DNA of 64,000 bases from Marchantia polymorpha subsp. ruderalis. Lineage: Eukaryota; Streptophyta; Marchantiopsida; Marchantiales; Marchantiaceae. The position numbers were made by a program, and so were the translations under genes. Below, in pieces: positions 13,159 to 22,640 of the stretch (position 1 is the first letter of the stretch; each line of letters starts with the position of its first letter). Under the pieces are notes generated by a model that was given only the letters and a program-made list of their open reading frames with translations, was not told the DNA's origin and ran no database searches. The DNA is taken from positions 28,111,501-28,175,500 of the forward strand of contig AP031355.1 in the NCBI GenBank assembly GCA_037833965.1, written 5' to 3'.

Positions 13159-15268
13159 TGTGGTAACCCACTTTTTGTTTTTTGTCGGAACTAAAACATT
13201 TTTGAATAGTAAGTACCGCGGCCGCAGCTGTAAATAGTAATCGGTACGCGAAACCATAGTAAAAAGAGAATCGAGGACAGTCAAGGGGTTTTGGGCTTAG
13301 GCCACAGTGGGACCCTTGGGACGGAACGGGCGGTTCATGCTGAAGGATCCGCTTCGAGCACCTTCGGCGGTAGATCACTCATAACTTTTTCAATTCGTAC
13401 CACTTTGAGTTGCTTTGGGTCTTGTTGGAAAGAGCTCGACGCGCTGGTTCTAACGAGCCCAAGAACTTGTGAAACAAATGAGAGGTCACTGAGTTATGAG
13501 TGTCAGAAGTTACTGATGGGGGGCCTTCGGCGGTAGAGCGACTTTGGCGGTACGCCTTCGGCAGAAGAACCGCCGGAAGATGCGCCTTCGGCGGTAGACG
13601 CCTTCGGGTCAACGCCTTTGGCGATGCGGGAGAGTGCATTCGGCGGAAGAGTGAATCCCTGATAACTTTCTCAATTCACAACGCCTTGACTTGGTTAGGG
13701 TCTCGTTGGAAAGAGCTCAAGGCGTTGATTCTAACAAGCCCAAGAACGCCACGAACAGAGGAGGAATGTGGGAGTTATGAAGGTCGCAAGACACTCAGCT
13801 TCTCGCCTACGAGTAGGCGAGGAAAGTTTGTCCTATGCGCGGACGAGGGAAGTCCGCCTACGCGTAAGCGAAATAGGGTTTGAAGTCGGCGGGACGTCCA
13901 CCGCGAAGGCCGCCTACGCACAGGCGCGTCGGCATCGGCGGGAAATCTGCCCTCGGCCCTAGATGTACGCCTTCGGGTCAACGCCTTCGGCGATGCGGGA
14001 GAGTGCATTCGGCGGAAGAGTGAATCCCTTATAACTTTCTCAATTCGTAACTTCTTGACTCAGTTAGGGTCTTGTTGAAAAGAACTCGCGACGCTCGTTC
14101 CAACGAGACCAAGAACTCTTGAAACGGATAAGGTGTTACTGAGTTATGAACGTCGAAAGCGGCTATCATGATTAGGAGAGAGTACTTCGGCGTTAACTTG
14201 TAGAGGGGCCTTCGGCCCAAGGCGGCCTGCGAGTTGGCGGCTAACGACGCGGACGCGGACGACTGCGAGTAGGCGGACACCAGCAAGTAGTCGGCTTGCG
14301 ACGCGGACGCCTGCGAGTACATAGGCAAACGCCTTTGGCGGAAGAGTAAAACCGTCATAACTTTCTCAATTTTTAATGGTTGGACTTGGTTAGGGGCTCG
14401 TTGGAAAGAGCTCGACGCGCTTGTTCCAACGAGCCTAAGATCGTTTCAAACGAAGCAAGGTTCTGTGAGTTATGAGCGACGGGGGTAACTATTATAGATA
14501 TGCGACTCCATGCGGACGGGAGACTGCCTGCGCATAGGCGAGCGCCTACGCATAGGTGAGACTCACCTCCGGTGCAGCGCAGGAAAGGAAAGGAGCCGGC
14601 GGAAGATCCGCCTTCGGCTCAAGGGCCTTCGGTGCCACGTGGCAAAAGATTTCCGATGGCGGGAGTTGGCGGGATTATGTCAAGTGTGGGACGCAGAACG
14701 GCGGGGCCCATATCTTTGCGATGGACGGTTGGATGGATCTGAAATTTTGTGGGGCCGTTGATCTCAGCCGGCCACGCATGCTTGCAAATTTTCAGCCTCA
14801 GATCTTGGATGTAAAGGCGCTGGCGACTCTGTACAGTAGGCTTAGGATTCAGATTTAGGGTTAGGGTTAGATTTAGGTTGTAAGTTAGAGGGGAAGGCAG
14901 CCGCCGTCTCCTCAGGTGTAGGATCTGTTGCGGCTCGCATCATGGCGTGTAGCATAGTGCAGTGTAGTGCTAGTTAGGACTCAGAAGGTATAAAGTAGTT
15001 CAAGGCGTCTTGCCTTGTGTTCTTTCCCAATTTCGGAAGTGTAGATCAGGAACTCATTTTCTCTGCGTGTTAGTGTCCTTAGTCTGTCACCACGCAAGAG
15101 GAGCTACAACTTGGCGTTCCGCATTTTGTAGCTGAAGGCCTTCGGCCGAATGTTCAGAGCTAGTACATTGGTTAGAGACTTGAGTAGTTCGGATCTACAC
15201 CTCCGGGTGATTGCCGATGCTAAGAGCCAGTGACTAGTTAGATACTTGAATAGTTTCGCCCCTACACC
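13159..15268 (+). mobile_element. Family A LTR, short (frame-less) type, 3'-truncated
   Basis: The LTR starts exactly at TGTGGTAACCCAC (13159). It carries four copies of the 121-bp module, palindromes of the CCTACGCGTAGG type, a telomere-like TTTAGGGTTAGGGTTAG stretch near 14857 and a TATA box (14989-14995). It then runs through the R/U5 start to the point ...CGCCCCTACACC. Most of the U3 coding frame present in the 5-kb LTR is absent. At 15268 it is cut off by the left LTR of the chromovirus, so about 640 bp of U5 and the LTR end are missing. Confidence 0.8.
14355..14475. repeat. 121-bp structured module of the family A LTR (representative copy)
   Basis: The unit is bounded by the 8-bp inverted repeat TCATAACT (14355-14362) and AGTTATGA (14468-14475). 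Inside, GGCTCGTTGGAA (14395-14406) pairs perfectly with TTCCAACGAGCC (14424-14435). A second copy of identical length lies at 13379-13499, and related copies start near 13663 and 14030. Other family A LTRs carry it near 28850, 37590, 47395, 47685, 48025, 48350 and 60680, and on the other strand near 43250, 44890 and 51720. The hairpin arms vary between copies but stay paired in several. Function is unknown. Confidence 0.75.
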
Positions 15269-15688
15269 TGTAACACTAGGATTTAGAGAGAAGTTCACTC
15301 GAAGATAGAAACGTAAACTCTGAAGATGAGAGATACCAACAATGGTTCTCCTCTCCCTTATATAGCTCTCACCAACAAGTACAAGGTGATAAGATCTAAT
15401 CCCCACCATCCATCCCACTCCTAGTGGATGGATGACGTGGCGGATAACCCTAACAAGCACACGGATTGCTGACATGGCGCACCCAACTAACACACTAACT
15501 AACACACTCAATCCTTACCTACAAGCACACGGATTGCTGACGTGGCACTGTCAACTAACACATCCACTCTGTACCTACCAAGTGCGCGGATCGCTGATGT
15601 GGCAGCTATGACTAGTGCACACTAAAGTATCTACAACCATATTCAGAGTAACCTCTACTTTAGTTCTAACTAACTAAAGATGGTTACA
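15269..15688 (-). repeat. Chromovirus 3' LTR
   Basis: The LTR is 420 bp, reading TGTAACA... on the plus strand and ending ...GGTTACA next to the polypurine tract at 15689-15703. The TG/CA ends and their position right after the integrase stop define it. No second copy is in the window. Confidence 0.8.
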
Positions 15689-15703
15689 AACCTCCCTCCT
15701 TTT
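15689..15703 (-). promoter_or_regulatory. Chromovirus polypurine tract
   Basis: The minus strand reads AAAAGGAGGGAGGTT immediately before the LTR, the expected plus-strand DNA primer. It overlaps the integrase stop codon. Confidence 0.8.
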
Positions 15704-17744
15704 AAGATGCAACGTCCTCGTTGCACATACGTTCAAACTCCTGAACTATCAAAGGTGCATTTGCTAAATTTTTAGCTAGTTCCCAAGTTGATTCATACGA
15801 TGGATAGCCTTTCCATTGAATCAAATACTCTACTTTGGGATATTTATGACCTCGAATTCGTTTCTTGAGTATCTTTTCTACCTCAAACTCCTCATGATCT
15901 GCTATCAAGGTTGAAAGAGGAGGTGGTGCTGGTTGGTTGGTGAATTGTTTTGGTCGTGGTACATGTTTTCGCAATCGTGACACATGAAATACTGGATGTT
16001 TTTTCATATGTAACGGAAGTTCCAACTTGTATGACACTTCACCAACACGCTTCAAAACCAAAAATGGACCAATGAACCTAGGGTTTAACTTTGGTGTTCC
16101 TACAAGAGACAAATTCGTTGTAGATAACCAAACATGATCTCCAACCTCAAAAATCACTTCTCTACGATGAGCATCGGCATGCTGCTTTTGCCGATTTTGA
16201 GCTATCATCAACTTCTCCTTGGCCTGATGTAGTCCTCGGTGAATATGCTCCACGAATTTGTTGACGGCTGCAACTTTGGTCGAAAACTCCTCTCCTTTGG
16301 GAAGTCTCATCAAACTTGAAAGAGTTATCGGATGAGTTCCATACATAAGAAAAAATGGACACACTTTTGTGGATGCATTAACAGAATTGTTATATGCAAA
16401 TTCCACAAGTGGCAAAAGGTTGGCCCACTTTTCTTGCTCTTCTAATGTGAATGCTCGTAGCATATCCTCTATGGTTCTATTTGCCATCTCAGTTTGTCCA
16501 TCAGTTTGAGGATGATAGGTCGTTGACATTGCTAGTTTTGTTTTGAAAAAACTAAACAAAGTTTTCCAAAATAAACTAGTGAAGTGAGTACCTCTATCCG
16601 TGATTAACACTTTGCTTAAGCCATGATTTACAAAAACTGCATCTAGATACAATTGAGCTAGTTGTGGAGCTGTTACTGTTTTTGTGGTTGGACTGATGTG
16701 AATCATCTTGCTCAATTTGTCCACAAAAACCACCACTGAATCATGTCCTAACGAAGTCCTTGGTAACTCACATACAAGATCCATGGTGACATGTTCCCAC
16801 CGCTGTTCGGGAATAGGAAGAGGCTGTAATAAACCCGCTGGTTTTTGATTACTTGCCCTGTTTTGTTGACAAGCAACACAACTTCAAACATAAGACTCCA
16901 CATCCTCACGTATTTTGGGCCAATAGTACACTCGTTGTATACTCTCCAAGGTTTTCTCCACTCCCACATGACCTGCAATGGCTGTATCATGACTTTCTGC
17001 CAAAATCATTGTGCGCAAATCGTGATCTTGTGGAATCCATATACGCTGATTATAAAACGCCAAACCTCGAGATTTTGCCTTTCCAGTTTGTTGTGCCCGA
17101 GTGATCTCTTCATCCTCCTTTGTGGCTTGTGACATCTTGCTCCACCAATCCGCCTGAATTTTCACTTCTGCAACATGATTCAAACAAGGCATGCGTGTGA
17201 GAGCATCTGCAAGTTGCTTCTTTCCCTCCACGTACACAATCTTCATGTTGAAGCGTTGACGCCACTCTGCCCATCGAATTTGTCGTTTGGACAAATCCTT
17301 CTGAGTTTCCAAATAAACCAAGGGTTTATGATCAGTCTCCACCACAAACTCCTTGTCACCCAAATAATGCTTCCAATGTTTGGTTGCCAACACGATAGCT
17401 AACTCCTCTCGTTCTGTCGTGTGATAATTTTGTTCCGCCGCCACCAACTTTCGAGAATAGAAAGCAACTGGATGCCATCCATCCTCCCATTCTTGTTGAA
17501 GTATGCCACCTACTGTTGTACCTGATGCGTCAGTGGCCAACTTGATAGAACGGTTAGGATCATACCACTTGAGAATAGGTGCGTGTAACAAAGCATCTTT
17601 CAATGCTTGAAAAGCTAACTCTTGAGCTGTTCCCCATCTCCACTTTTGACCTTTCCCTAACATGGAAGTCAAGGCCTGAGCTAGTCGAGCAAAACCTTTC
17701 GCAAATCTACGATAGAATCCAATGAGCCCTAGAAAACTTTTCAA
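15702..17744 (-). pseudogene. Chromovirus RNase H, integrase and chromodomain
   Basis: The upstream part (17744-16884) has RNase H with DASGTTVGG, TTEREELA and DHKPL, then the start of the integrase zinc finger (GHVGVEKTL, YYWPKI). A stop at about 16884 lies between the finger's His and Cys halves. The rest (16990-15702) has the integrase core with acidic residues in MDLV, TDRGTHF and GQTEMANRT. A chromodomain follows (EKILKKR, VEYLIQWKGYP, STWE). Integrase would insert the cDNA; the chromodomain is known in this branch to bind histone marks and guide integration. The internal stop makes the polyprotein discontinuous. Confidence 0.88.
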
Positions 17745-17810
17745 TTGAGTTTGATCCTAAGGTGCTATCCATTTCTGAATGGCATCTATCTTCTCACTCA
17801 TCACTTGGAT

Positions 17811-18956
17811 TCATGTAGCTGTAACTCTATGACCCAAGTAATCTACTTCTGACTTGCCAAATTCACATTTTGAAGCTTTGGCATACAATTGATTGTCTCT
17901 TAAAATTTGAAGTACCTCTCGTAAATGACTTCTATGATCACTCAAAGTTTTGCTATACACCAATATATCAATCAATCCCATGAATGTAGCTGGTGCATTA
18001 GTGAGACCAAAAGGCATCACCAGATACTCAAAGTGTCCATACCTAGTACGAAAAGTTGTCTTGTGAACATCTTCATCTGCAATTCAAATTTGATTGTAGC
18101 CGCTTCTCAAATCTAGCTTGGTGAAGTACTTCGCTCCTTGAAGTTGATCAAACAAATCATCCATACGAGGAAATGGATATTTGTTTTTCACCGTTTGCTG
18201 ATTCAACCCGCGATAATCGATACATAGTCTCATGGATCCATCCTTCTTCTTCACAAAGAGTACTGGAGCTCTATAAGGTGAAACACTTGGTTGAATGAAT
18301 CCCTTGCTCAACATCTCCTCTACTTGAGCTTTGCATTCTTCCAATTCGTTTGGAGCCAAACGATATGGAGCTTTGCAAGTTGGTGTACTTCCAGGTATCA
18401 CCTCAATCTTGTGATCTACTCGCCTCTTTGGTGGTAATCCTGCAGGTAGGTCATCTGGAAAAACATCTTTATACTCCATAAAAATGTCGTTCAAGGACTC
18501 CGGGATGTAAGGTTTGTCCGTGGACCCAATATCTCTTATAAGTCCAAGGAAACATACATCATCTCTGGAAATGGATGCTGTACCCATCACAAAGAGGGGT
18601 AAATTCCTATTCTGAGATCTAATTCTATCTCCATATATCTTCCATCCACTACTTGTAATCACTTTTCTTCTCCAATCTACCTTCGGATTATATTGTTCCA
18701 TCCATGGCATTCCAAGGATGACATCATATCGAGCTAAACGAATTACTCTCCATTCAATGCTCTCCTTGTATCTACCTATGGATAATTCTACACTCCGTGA
18801 TAGTGTTTCTATCACTTCAGTTTGCCTGTTTGGCAATTCCACTTCTTCACTCACGTCCTTCATCAACATCAAACCTAACTTCATAGCAACACTCCTTGAT
18901 AGAAAATTCTCAGTTGCTCCAGTATCAATAAAACTCTCACCTTGTGTCCTTCCATG
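17811..18956 (-). pseudogene. Chromovirus protease and reverse transcriptase, broken
   Basis: The protease active site IDTGAT lies near 18910-18930. RT follows with [26 protein letters not shown] and [12 protein letters not shown]. There is a stop directly after GYNQI (about 18084). The segment that should carry the YxDD catalytic motif is deleted: PATF is followed within a few residues by ILVYSKT. The upstream gag frame and this frame are offset near 18940. It cannot make active RT. Confidence 0.85.
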
Positions 18957-19077
18957 AAACCATCAGTGACAATGAGTTGAGCTTGCTTCTTACTCCTTCC
19001 ATGGGCTCCCAACCATTGCCTTCTTCCAACCTCGCCTTTTCTTCGCTTTGTAGAACCAGTAAGGCCGCGAGGCAAGA

Positions 19078-19378
19078 TTACTGGTGATCTTCGTTTCCCG
19101 AAACTGCTTCCTCCACCTCTTCATACTCTATCCCCTCCATATTGTTGAACGATCGTCGCTGCATGGGCCGTCCTCCTTGTTGTGTCGGCCGAACTCGACA
19201 AAACTTGGCTATGTGACCCATTCGTCCACATGCATAGCATTGGCGATTGTCACGAACTCCAGCTCCTCCTCGAACCATTCCATTATTTGCATAACCTTCT
19301 TGCAAATTTGGAACTCCTGGTCGCCTAATCTCACCTCCAAATCTTGGTGGTGGTCCTCTGGTTGGTGCAAAACCTTCT
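19078..19378 (-). pseudogene. Chromovirus gag fragment with CCHC zinc knuckle
   Basis: The frame holds CYACGRMGHIAKFC, a C-X2-C-X4-H-X4-C nucleocapsid zinc knuckle, surrounded by Gly/Arg-rich sequence. It is cut at 19378, where a family A LTR end begins with TGTAATAACCC. The frame stays open for a while into that LTR, but this is not gag. Confidence 0.8.
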
Positions 19379-19751
19379 TGTAATAACCCACCAAAGGCTA
19401 AAACTGCAGTATGGTGGTAAAAAGATCGAACCCACAGGGACAGAGGCAACACACAGAGTAAAAGTGTCACGTTTAACAGACTTTTGTAGAGTTTGAATTC
19501 TAGGCGACTGTCACTCCCAGAAATACTGCAGTGCTCGACTCGGAGGCTCGACTCGGAGGAGGATCTCGACTCGGAGGATGCTCGGAGGATGCACGGTACA
19601 GCGTGGTCACTCAACACACACACACACCTGAAACTGGCAAAAAGCACAACTCGGAGGTCGGTCAGGACCTCCGCTTCGGATTTCAGGAGGAAAGTGTCTC
19701 ACAAGTTCACTCAGAGGTTCTGCAGGTAGTGCCTCCCACTCCGGCTTTTAC
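19379..19751 (-). repeat. Inverted 3'-end fragment of a diverged family A LTR
   Basis: The fragment begins with the exact LTR terminus (TGTAATAACCC on the plus strand, the complement of GGGTTATTACA). It keeps the U5 landmarks seen in intact LTRs: the CA microsatellite, the sequence TTTGAATTCT and the word CCGGCTTTTA. It includes extra CTCGACTCGGAGGA repeats around 19540-19590 that other copies lack. At about 19751 it gives way to forward-oriented E1 sequence. Confidence 0.65.
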
Positions 19752-19753
19752 TG

Positions 19754-19790
19754 CCGTGCAGGTCGCAAGTCTGACTTGCTACCTGCACGG
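19754..19790. repeat. 17-bp stem-loop next to the U5 fragment
   Basis: Arms 19754-19770 and 19774-19790 (CCGTGCAGGT...ACCTGCACGG outermost) pair with one mismatch around a 3-base loop. It occupies the place where other family A LTRs have a shorter CTAGC/GCTAG hairpin, right beside the word TAAAAGCCGGAGT. Confidence 0.75.
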
Positions 19791-20132
19791 AAGTCTTCGG
19801 TTACGCGAGAGGCATCAGCAGTGCGCCCCCAGACAGCAGTCGAGGATGAGCCAGTACGCTTGCTGAAACGGGACTATGCTCCGGATATCCGCAACGAGGT
19901 AACCAACCTGTTGAAGGAAGCGATCCGCACTCAAAAGGACCCACCGTGGCCAGACTTGCCATCCTTCCTTGGGCCGAAGTTGGCAGCCACCGTGGAACCT
20001 CGCAGAGCGTCGCCGCCGACCCCGGCGACCCAACGCGCCCACTATGACTTGGTCGAAGATCTCGGGAGTCGGAAAGTGAACATCACGTTCAAGCAGCTCC
20101 TGAGGACAACAAGACGTATCGAAGAATGTTGA
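19776..20132 (+). pseudogene. E1 gag C-terminal remnant and gag-protease linker
   Basis: The frame encodes the C-terminal linker that normally precedes protease in this branch (YDLVEDL, then VNITFKQLL). A single missing G at about 20102, compared with the same words in E2, puts it out of frame with protease and leads to a stop at 20130-20132. With that base present, linker and protease would share one frame, so gag-pol was probably once continuous. E2 has lost this stretch altogether. Confidence 0.65.
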
Positions 20133-20779
20133 TGCTTTCGCTACGACGTCCGCGGAAGCCGCGCGCATCCACATCCTCTCAAGTGTATCAAGTGGAGAGC
20201 GAAGACCAAGGGCCACCAGAGATCGATGTGGAAATAGCAGGGTGTTGTGTACGCAGGGTACCAATCGACTCTGGATCAGGAGTCAACATAATGACGGAGG
20301 ACACCGCGAGAGCCTTGGGGTTCAGTCAATACGAACCCTCGAAGCGTGTGTTGAGATTAGCGGATCAGACGCGGAGAATGCCTGCAGGTATGCTGCGCAA
20401 TGTCAAAACAATCATCGGTGGTGCGGACTTTCGGTTGACGTATATCATCCTTCAACCGATGATGAAGCAGGGCTATGACGTTCTGCTCGGGCGACCATGG
20501 CTATATAGCGCACAAGTCAGATGTGATTGGCGAAGGCATCGCCTTAAGTTTTCCCATCCTTCGGAACCGACCAAGACCATTACGGTGCCCTGGAATAGGG
20601 TCAGACACGAAGGAGAGACCCCATCGACAAGTGCAGGTTACACATCGGGCGGGGACAGTGAGTCGACCGCGCGATCGGATTCCAGTGGTACCGAATCCGA
20701 TTATTTCGTGGGATTCGTTGCCTGCTGTTCGGTGGGAGAAGAAGAAGAGCCGGAAGCTATTCAGCCGGAAGACGAATAG
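20126..20779 (+). CDS. E1 aspartic protease region of pol, ends at a UAG in readthrough-like context
   Basis: This is a retroviral-type aspartic protease that would cut the polyprotein. The active site is IDSGSGVNIM, with DSG in place of the common DTG; the downstream hydrophobic strand is GYDVLLGRPWL. A linker rich in Ser, Thr and acidic residues follows. The frame ends at TAG (20777-20779), followed by CAA TTA, and the same frame continues open into RT. The first 20-odd codons overlap the frameshifted linker, so the true start is not fixed. Confidence 0.8.
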   Translation: MLMLSLRRPRKPRASTSSQVYQVESEDQGPPEIDVEIAGCCVRRVPIDSGSGVNIMTEDTARALGFSQYEPSKRVLRLADQTRRMPAGMLRNVKTIIGGADFRLTYIILQPMMKQGYDVLLGRPWLYSAQVRCDWRRHRLKFSHPSEPTKTITVPWNRVRHEGETPSTSAGYTSGGDSESTARSDSSGTESDYFVGFVACCSVGEEEEPEAIQPEDE

Positions 20780-20785
20780 CAATTA
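20777..20785 (+). promoter_or_regulatory. Candidate stop-codon readthrough site (protease/RT), E1
   Basis: The bases are TAG CAA TTA, an exact match to the tobamovirus-type leaky context UAG-CAR-YYA. Upstream and downstream frames are the same. The counterpart in E2 is 34423-34431. Whether it is read through is inference. Confidence 0.5.
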
Positions 20786-21850
20786 ACGGTGGGACTGGGA
20801 AGGAGTGAGACGAGTCACACCGAGGGCATTGTCGACCCTAGTGACTGTCACGAAGTACAACTCAGTCCCGACAAGTGCTTGAAGGTATCAAGCACAGTGA
20901 GAGGAGACGAGCTAAGGAACGTACAGGCATTCCTTAGCCATTATGTCGACGTCTTCGCCTGGAAGATCGAAGACATGAAGGGGATACCTGCACGGTATGG
21001 GGAACATCGTATCGATTTACTGGACGACTCAGTACCCATACGACAGCGCCAGTATCGCCTCAACCCAAAATACTCCTTGCTAGTTAAGGAGGAGATAGAT
21101 AAGTACTTGAGTGCCGGTATTATTTACCCAGTGCTCAGCAGTGAATGGGTGTCGCCGATTGTTATCTTACCCAAGAAGTTGACGGGTAAGATACGAGTGT
21201 GTCAGGATTTCCGGAAGTTGAATGCAGCAACACGCAAGGATCATCACCCGTTGCCGTTCACGGATGCCATTCTAGACCATGTCGCAGGACATGAATGCTA
21301 TAGCTTCCTGGACGGGTTCTCAGGTTACAATCAGGTGTCTATCCGGGAACAGGACAAGGATAAAACTACGTTCACAACCGACTGGGGAACTTACGCATAC
21401 CACAAGATGCCCTTCGGTCTGTGCAACGCGCCTGCCACCTTTCAACGGATGATGACCAATATCTTCCAGGAGCAACTGAGGAAGTTCCTAGAAATATTCA
21501 TAGATGACTTCTGTGTCTTTGGGAAGCGGTCTGAACACCTAAGTCACTTGAAGCAGACCTTCGATAAATGTAGAGAGAGCAGTTTATCGCTGCATCCCGA
21601 GAAGTGCTTTTTCTTTATGACTAGTGGGATCTTGTTGGGTCATCGGGTCTCGGCAGACGGCATTGCGGTGGACACCAAGAAGGTCAAGGTTATACTCGAG
21701 CTTGAGCCACCCACGAATCTAAGAGAGCTGCGAGCATTCCTGGGTCATGTGGGCTACTACCGAAGATTCATACACCTGTATGCAATACTGGCGGCGGACC
21801 TGACCAAGTTGTTGAAGAAGGATGAGCCTTATGCCTGGGGTGCGAACTAG
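20780..21850 (+). CDS. E1 reverse transcriptase region of pol
   Basis: RT motifs appear in order: KIRVCQDFRKLN, FLDGFSGYNQ (first catalytic Asp), MPFGLCNAPATFQ, and FIDDF (catalytic Asp pair, 21497 onward), then GHRVSADG and the connection region ending YAWGAN. Phe in the YxDD position is common in Athila-like elements. There is no good ATG; it is in frame with the protease region across a UAG. It ends at TAG (21848-21850), where the usual family sequence has a residue before the conserved QxAFE. Confidence 0.85.
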   Translation, partial: QLTVGLGRSETSHTEGIVDPSDCHEVQLSPDKCLKVSSTVRGDELRNVQAFLSHYVDVFAWKIEDMKGIPARYGEHRIDLLDDSVPIRQRQYRLNPKYSLLVKEEIDKYLSAGIIYPVLSSEWVSPIVILPKKLTGKIRVCQDFRKLNAATRKDHHPLPFTDAILDHVAGHECYSFLDGFSGYNQVSIREQDKDKTTFTTDWGTYAYHKMPFGLCNAPATFQRMMTNIFQEQLRKFLEIFIDDFCVFGKRSEHLSHLKQTFDKCRESSLSLHPEKCFFFMTSGILLGHRVSADGIAVDTKKVKVILELEPPTNLRELRAFLGHVGYYRRFIHLYAILAADLTKLLKKDEPYAWGAN

Positions 21851-21856
21851 CAGTCA
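21848..21856 (+). promoter_or_regulatory. Second in-frame UAG with CAR-YYA context (RT/RNase H), E1
   Basis: The bases are TAG CAG TCA, which fit UAG-CAR-YYA. The following Gln is a conserved residue of the RNase H entry (QSAFEAL), so part of the match may be forced by protein sequence. The counterpart in E2 is 35494-35502. Confidence 0.35.
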
Positions 21857-22640
21857 GCATTTGAGGCTCTTAAAGCGAAACTCACGACTGCTCCCGTGCT
21901 AAGGAGTCCAGACTGGAATCGACCATTTCATGTTTACGTTGACACATCTGCATTCGCCATCGGTGTAGTACTGAGTCAAAAGGATGACAACAAAAAGGAC
22001 TACCCGATCTATTTCGCGAGCCGACAGCTGTCTCTAGCAGAGCGGAAGTACACCACGACGGAGAGAGAAGCGTTGGGAATGGTGTACTCCTGTAAATCGT
22101 TCCGTCACTACCTAATCTGCTACGAGTTTGTGTTCCATGTGGACCACTACGCATTGCAACACCTAGTCAAGAAAGCCGACCTATCCGGTCGGATCGCCAG
22201 GTGGGTGTTGTTGCTACAAGAGTTCACCTACACAGTCCAGACCAGGAAAGGGGTGCACCACGAAAATGCGGATTACTTGTCCCGATTATGGACCCAGCCG
22301 ACAGAGGAGGAATTGGTGGACGATTTTCCAGATGAAGAGTTATTTCAGTTGTCTGCGGGGCATGAGTCCCGCTATGCCGACCTGTATCGATATCTGCTAA
22401 CCCTTCAGTGTCCCGTAGGCATGGATTTGGAACAGCGAACTGTCTTTATTCATAAGGCAGGCCCGTACCAACTCCAGCAGGGGGTTTTGTTCAAAAAGAT
22501 GGCAGATGAGCGCTTATGCAGATGCCTGGAGGAATCAGAGGTACCAAGAATAGTGAGTGCGATGCATACAGAGGAGGCGGGTGGGCACTATGCCACCAGG
22601 AACACGGTCACAAAGATTCTAAATGCGGGGTATTGGTGGC
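21851..22640 (+). pseudogene. E1 RNase H and N-terminal integrase, cut by insertion
   Basis: RNase H is visible with DTSAFAIGVVLS, TTEREALGMVY and DHYALQHL, carrying the D-E-D residues. The first half of the integrase zinc finger follows (HTEEAGGHYATRN). The reading is interrupted at YWW by the insertion that starts at 22641; the Cys pair of the finger lies beyond it at about 27580. Without the insertion the frame would be continuous, as in E2. Confidence 0.85.

Larger units (their letters stand above)
15269..19378 (-). mobile_element. Degenerate Ty3/gypsy chromovirus, truncated in gag
   Basis: On the minus strand the order is gag zinc knuckle, protease, RT, RNase H, integrase, chromodomain, polypurine tract, LTR. 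A chromodomain at the integrase C-terminus identifies the chromovirus branch of Ty3/gypsy. The 5' end (rest of gag, primer site, 5' LTR) is missing because family A sequence abuts the gag at 19379. Several stops and frameshifts and a deletion in RT show it is dead. Its left LTR sits directly inside a family A LTR (flank ACACC at 15264-15268); the matching right flank is not in the window. Confidence 0.9.

Noticed and set aside
13500..14010. Many GC-rich frames on both strands of the LTRs (for example 13500-13883, 28963-29508)
   Set aside because: They follow from stop-poor GCCTTCGGC-type repeats, occur in all frames and lack conserved domains. Only the U3 frame is consistent across copies in one frame.
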